A stretch of DNA of 22,186 nucleotides from an uncultured Gemmiger sp. (GTDB taxonomy: Bacteria; Bacillota; Clostridia; Oscillospirales; Ruminococcaceae). Position numbers and translations under genes: made by a program. The notes below the pieces were generated by a model, which was not told where the DNA came from, ran no database searches, and saw only the letters and a program-made list of their open reading frames with translations. Positions 20,909-22,186 of this stretch are shown piece by piece. The stretch covers positions 1 to 22,186 of the forward strand of contig NZ_CAKTFU010000022.1 of the NCBI RefSeq assembly GCF_934561205.1, in the 5' to 3' direction. Numbering within the stretch: the stretch's first letter is position 1; each line of letters begins with the position of its first letter.

Positions 20909-21970
20909 ATGCCCGCCACGGACAGTCTGCAGAACCGCAGCTACGAGAATATCCTAGCCACCGCCAACCGCGGTGCGGACGACCAAAACGAATACCGCAT
21001 CATGGCTCCGCTGCAGATCACCGTGGAGTATTGCAGCGGCATGACCGAGGACGACTATTATAATATTTTGATGTTCTCGCCCCGGCAGTGCTGGTTTCGG
21101 GGCAACCGCAACGATGCGCTGTTCCATAACCTGAGCGCGCGCGAACCCCACAAGCACGATTATTTTGAGCTGCTGCTGGTCTTGCAGGGGGAGATGATCC
21201 AGCAGATCGAAGGGCAGGACTACCTGTACCGCGCGGGCACCTGCTGCCTGATCAACCGCAGTATCCTGCACACCGAGCGTTTTATCGGGCAGACGAAGGT
21301 GTGCTTTATCGGCATGTCGGTGGATTTTATCAAGACCCTTTTGGCCGAGGACGCCGCCCGCTATTTTACCAAGCTGCCCGGCCTGCGCGAGAATGATATC
21401 ATCCGCTTTATGACTGCCAATATGGGCGCCGAGACCACCAAGGAATACCAGGATCTGTTCCCCGCACGCGACAACCTAACCGGCATCGAAAGCCTGCACG
21501 ATCTGACCGACTGCCTGATACGCATCATGCTGGACCCCGGCCCCGGTGCGGACTATGACATGAAAGGCGCGTTTTGCCGTCTGCTGGACTACCTGCAAAA
21601 GGAGTACTACGCCACGCCCGTGCACCTGAGCGCGGGGGCGGACAACGTGCTTTTTTTGCGCATTCGCCGCCTGTTGGAGGACACCGACGGCCGCATGTCC
21701 CGCGCCGAACTGGCGCGGCTGCTGCACTATAACGGCAGTTACCTGAACACAGTCGTGCACCGCCACACGGGAATGTGCCTGTTTGACTACGGCATGACCT
21801 TTTGTTTTCAAAAAGCCGAGCAGCTTTTGGCGGAGAGCGAGCTTTCGGTCAGCGAAATAGCGGCGGCATTGAAATTCAGCAACCGCACGCATTTTTATGC
21901 ACTTTTCCGCGAGCACTACGGCATGACCCCGCAGCAATGGCGCAAAAGCCGCCGGACGGCAGGGGAGTAG
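20909..21970 (+). CDS. AraC-family transcriptional regulator
   Basis: A 353-residue regulator, divergent from the symporter/GH2 operon. ATG 20909 has AAAGGA about ten bases upstream. The reading frame stays open far upstream, but that is antisense shadow of the symporter gene. A cupin-like sensing domain covers about residues 85-150 (REPHKHDYFELLLVLQGEM, YLYRAGTCCLINRSILHTE). The C-terminal double helix-turn-helix is plain: SRAELARLLHYNGSYLNTVVHRHTG, then LSVSEIAAALKFSNRTHFYALFREHYGMTPQQWRKS. Histidines in the HKHDYFE segment are typical of the sugar-binding cupin. It most likely activates the operon it diverges from when the glycoside or its product is present. A strong hairpin follows. Confidence 0.93.
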   Translation: MPATDSLQNRSYENILATANRGADDQNEYRIMAPLQITVEYCSGMTEDDYYNILMFSPRQCWFRGNRNDALFHNLSAREPHKHDYFELLLVLQGEMIQQIEGQDYLYRAGTCCLINRSILHTERFIGQTKVCFIGMSVDFIKTLLAEDAARYFTKLPGLRENDIIRFMTANMGAETTKEYQDLFPARDNLTGIESLHDLTDCLIRIMLDPGPGADYDMKGAFCRLLDYLQKEYYATPVHLSAGADNVLFLRIRRLLEDTDGRMSRAELARLLHYNGSYLNTVVHRHTGMCLFDYGMTFCFQKAEQLLAESELSVSEIAAALKFSNRTHFYALFREHYGMTPQQWRKSRRTAGE

Positions 21971-21984
21971 GCGGGATACAGCAA

Positions 21985-22015
21985 AGCCCCCGGCGGACAT
22001 TGTCCGCCGGGGGCT
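21985..22015. terminator. Terminator hairpin between convergent araC-type and uxaC genes
   Basis: AGCCCCCGGCGGACA (21985-21999) and its exact complement (22001-22015) separated by one base. It lies between the stop codons of two convergent genes and would serve both. Confidence 0.8.
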
Positions 22016-22029
22016 GCATGGTTTAACGA

Positions 22030-22186
22030 TTACAGGTTGAAATAACGCTTGGCGTTGTTGTAGCTGATGCCCTCGACGATCTTCTTCAGGGCCTTCTCGT
22101 CGTTGGGGAACTGGCCGTTCTCGACCCAGTTGCCGATCAGGTTGCACATCAGGCGGCGGAACAGCTCGTGGCGGGTGTAGCTCAGG
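22030..22186 (-). CDS. uxaC: Uronate isomerase UxaC, C-terminal fragment (gene continues beyond window)
   Basis: The minus-strand frame runs from the window edge to TAA at 22030-22032, giving 51 residues. The visible tail, LSYTRHELFRRLMCNLIG, then WVENGQFPND, then IVEGISYNNAKRYF, matches the end of glucuronate/galacturonate isomerase, where SYTRHEYFRR and YNNAKxYF are strongly conserved. The enzyme converts D-glucuronate to D-fructuronate and D-galacturonate to D-tagaturonate in the cytoplasm, the first step of hexuronate breakdown. It is convergent with the AraC regulator and probably belongs to an operon to the right. It is cut by the window edge, not visibly broken. Confidence 0.85.
   Translation of the reverse strand, partial: LSYTRHELFRRLMCNLIGNWVENGQFPNDEKALKKIVEGISYNNAKRYFNL

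Overview
The window looks like chromosome from a fairly GC-rich, low-oxygen Gram-positive bacterium. My best guess is the Oscillospiraceae/Ruminococcaceae group (relatives of Subdoligranulum, Gemmiger and Faecalibacterium). The reasons are a sigma-K-type sporulation sigma factor, a two-subunit transketolase, a zinc-type (type 3) prolyl-tRNA synthetase, strong AGGAGG ribosome sites, and a GH2/GPH-symporter/AraC sugar locus beside a uronate isomerase. The assignment rests on recognised protein families only; no search was run.

Region 1 (1-3323) looks accessory. The 3' part of a large superfamily 2 helicase with a DUF3427-type C-terminus is followed 10 bases later by an unrecognised gene with a C-terminal helix-turn-helix, then a doubtful 60-codon ORF and a clear terminator. 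The second gene is visibly more A+T-rich than the rest of the window. Region 2 (3324-5576) holds sigK with an intact pro-sequence, an intergenic stretch with a nine-G run, an orphan BlaI/MecI-type repressor with a good promoter, and a small membrane protein whose 5' leader carries a MITE-like palindromic element. Region 3 (5577-7386) holds copy 1 of a 137-bp structured repeat and a cardiolipin synthase on the minus strand.

Region 4 (7541-11337) is core metabolism on the plus strand: the two transketolase subunits as an overlapping pair, then acpP and proS as a second unit, each unit with its own promoter and terminator. Region 5 (11359-13508) holds a divergent Na+/Ca2+-exchanger-like membrane protein and a DUF4349 lipoprotein. 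The lipoprotein is preceded by an ECF-type promoter-like motif and a 7-codon upstream ORF that overlaps its start codon. Region 6 (13522-16535) is a minus-strand pair, a cytidylate-kinase-like protein translationally coupled to a MATE exporter, with a divergent LysR regulator. Copy 2 of the 137-bp repeat follows.

Region 7 (16775-22186) is a glycoside utilisation locus. A GPH-family sugar:cation symporter and an intracellular GH2 beta-glycosidase are joined by an ATGA overlap on the minus strand. A divergent AraC regulator is separated from them by an intergenic region with several dyads. At the right edge is the C-terminus of uronate isomerase (UxaC). The likely logic is import of a small glycoside, cleavage in the cytoplasm, and control by the AraC protein. 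The neighbouring uxaC hints at a uronic-acid-containing substrate, but the GH2 sequence does not show the usual glucuronidase Asn-x-Lys motif.

I see no CRISPR array, tRNA, rRNA, insertion sequence with a transposase, or prophage. The best candidates for something undescribed are the two non-coding repeat families, the lipoprotein leader with its tiny overlapping ORF, the kinase-like/MATE/LysR cassette and the helicase-HTH pair.
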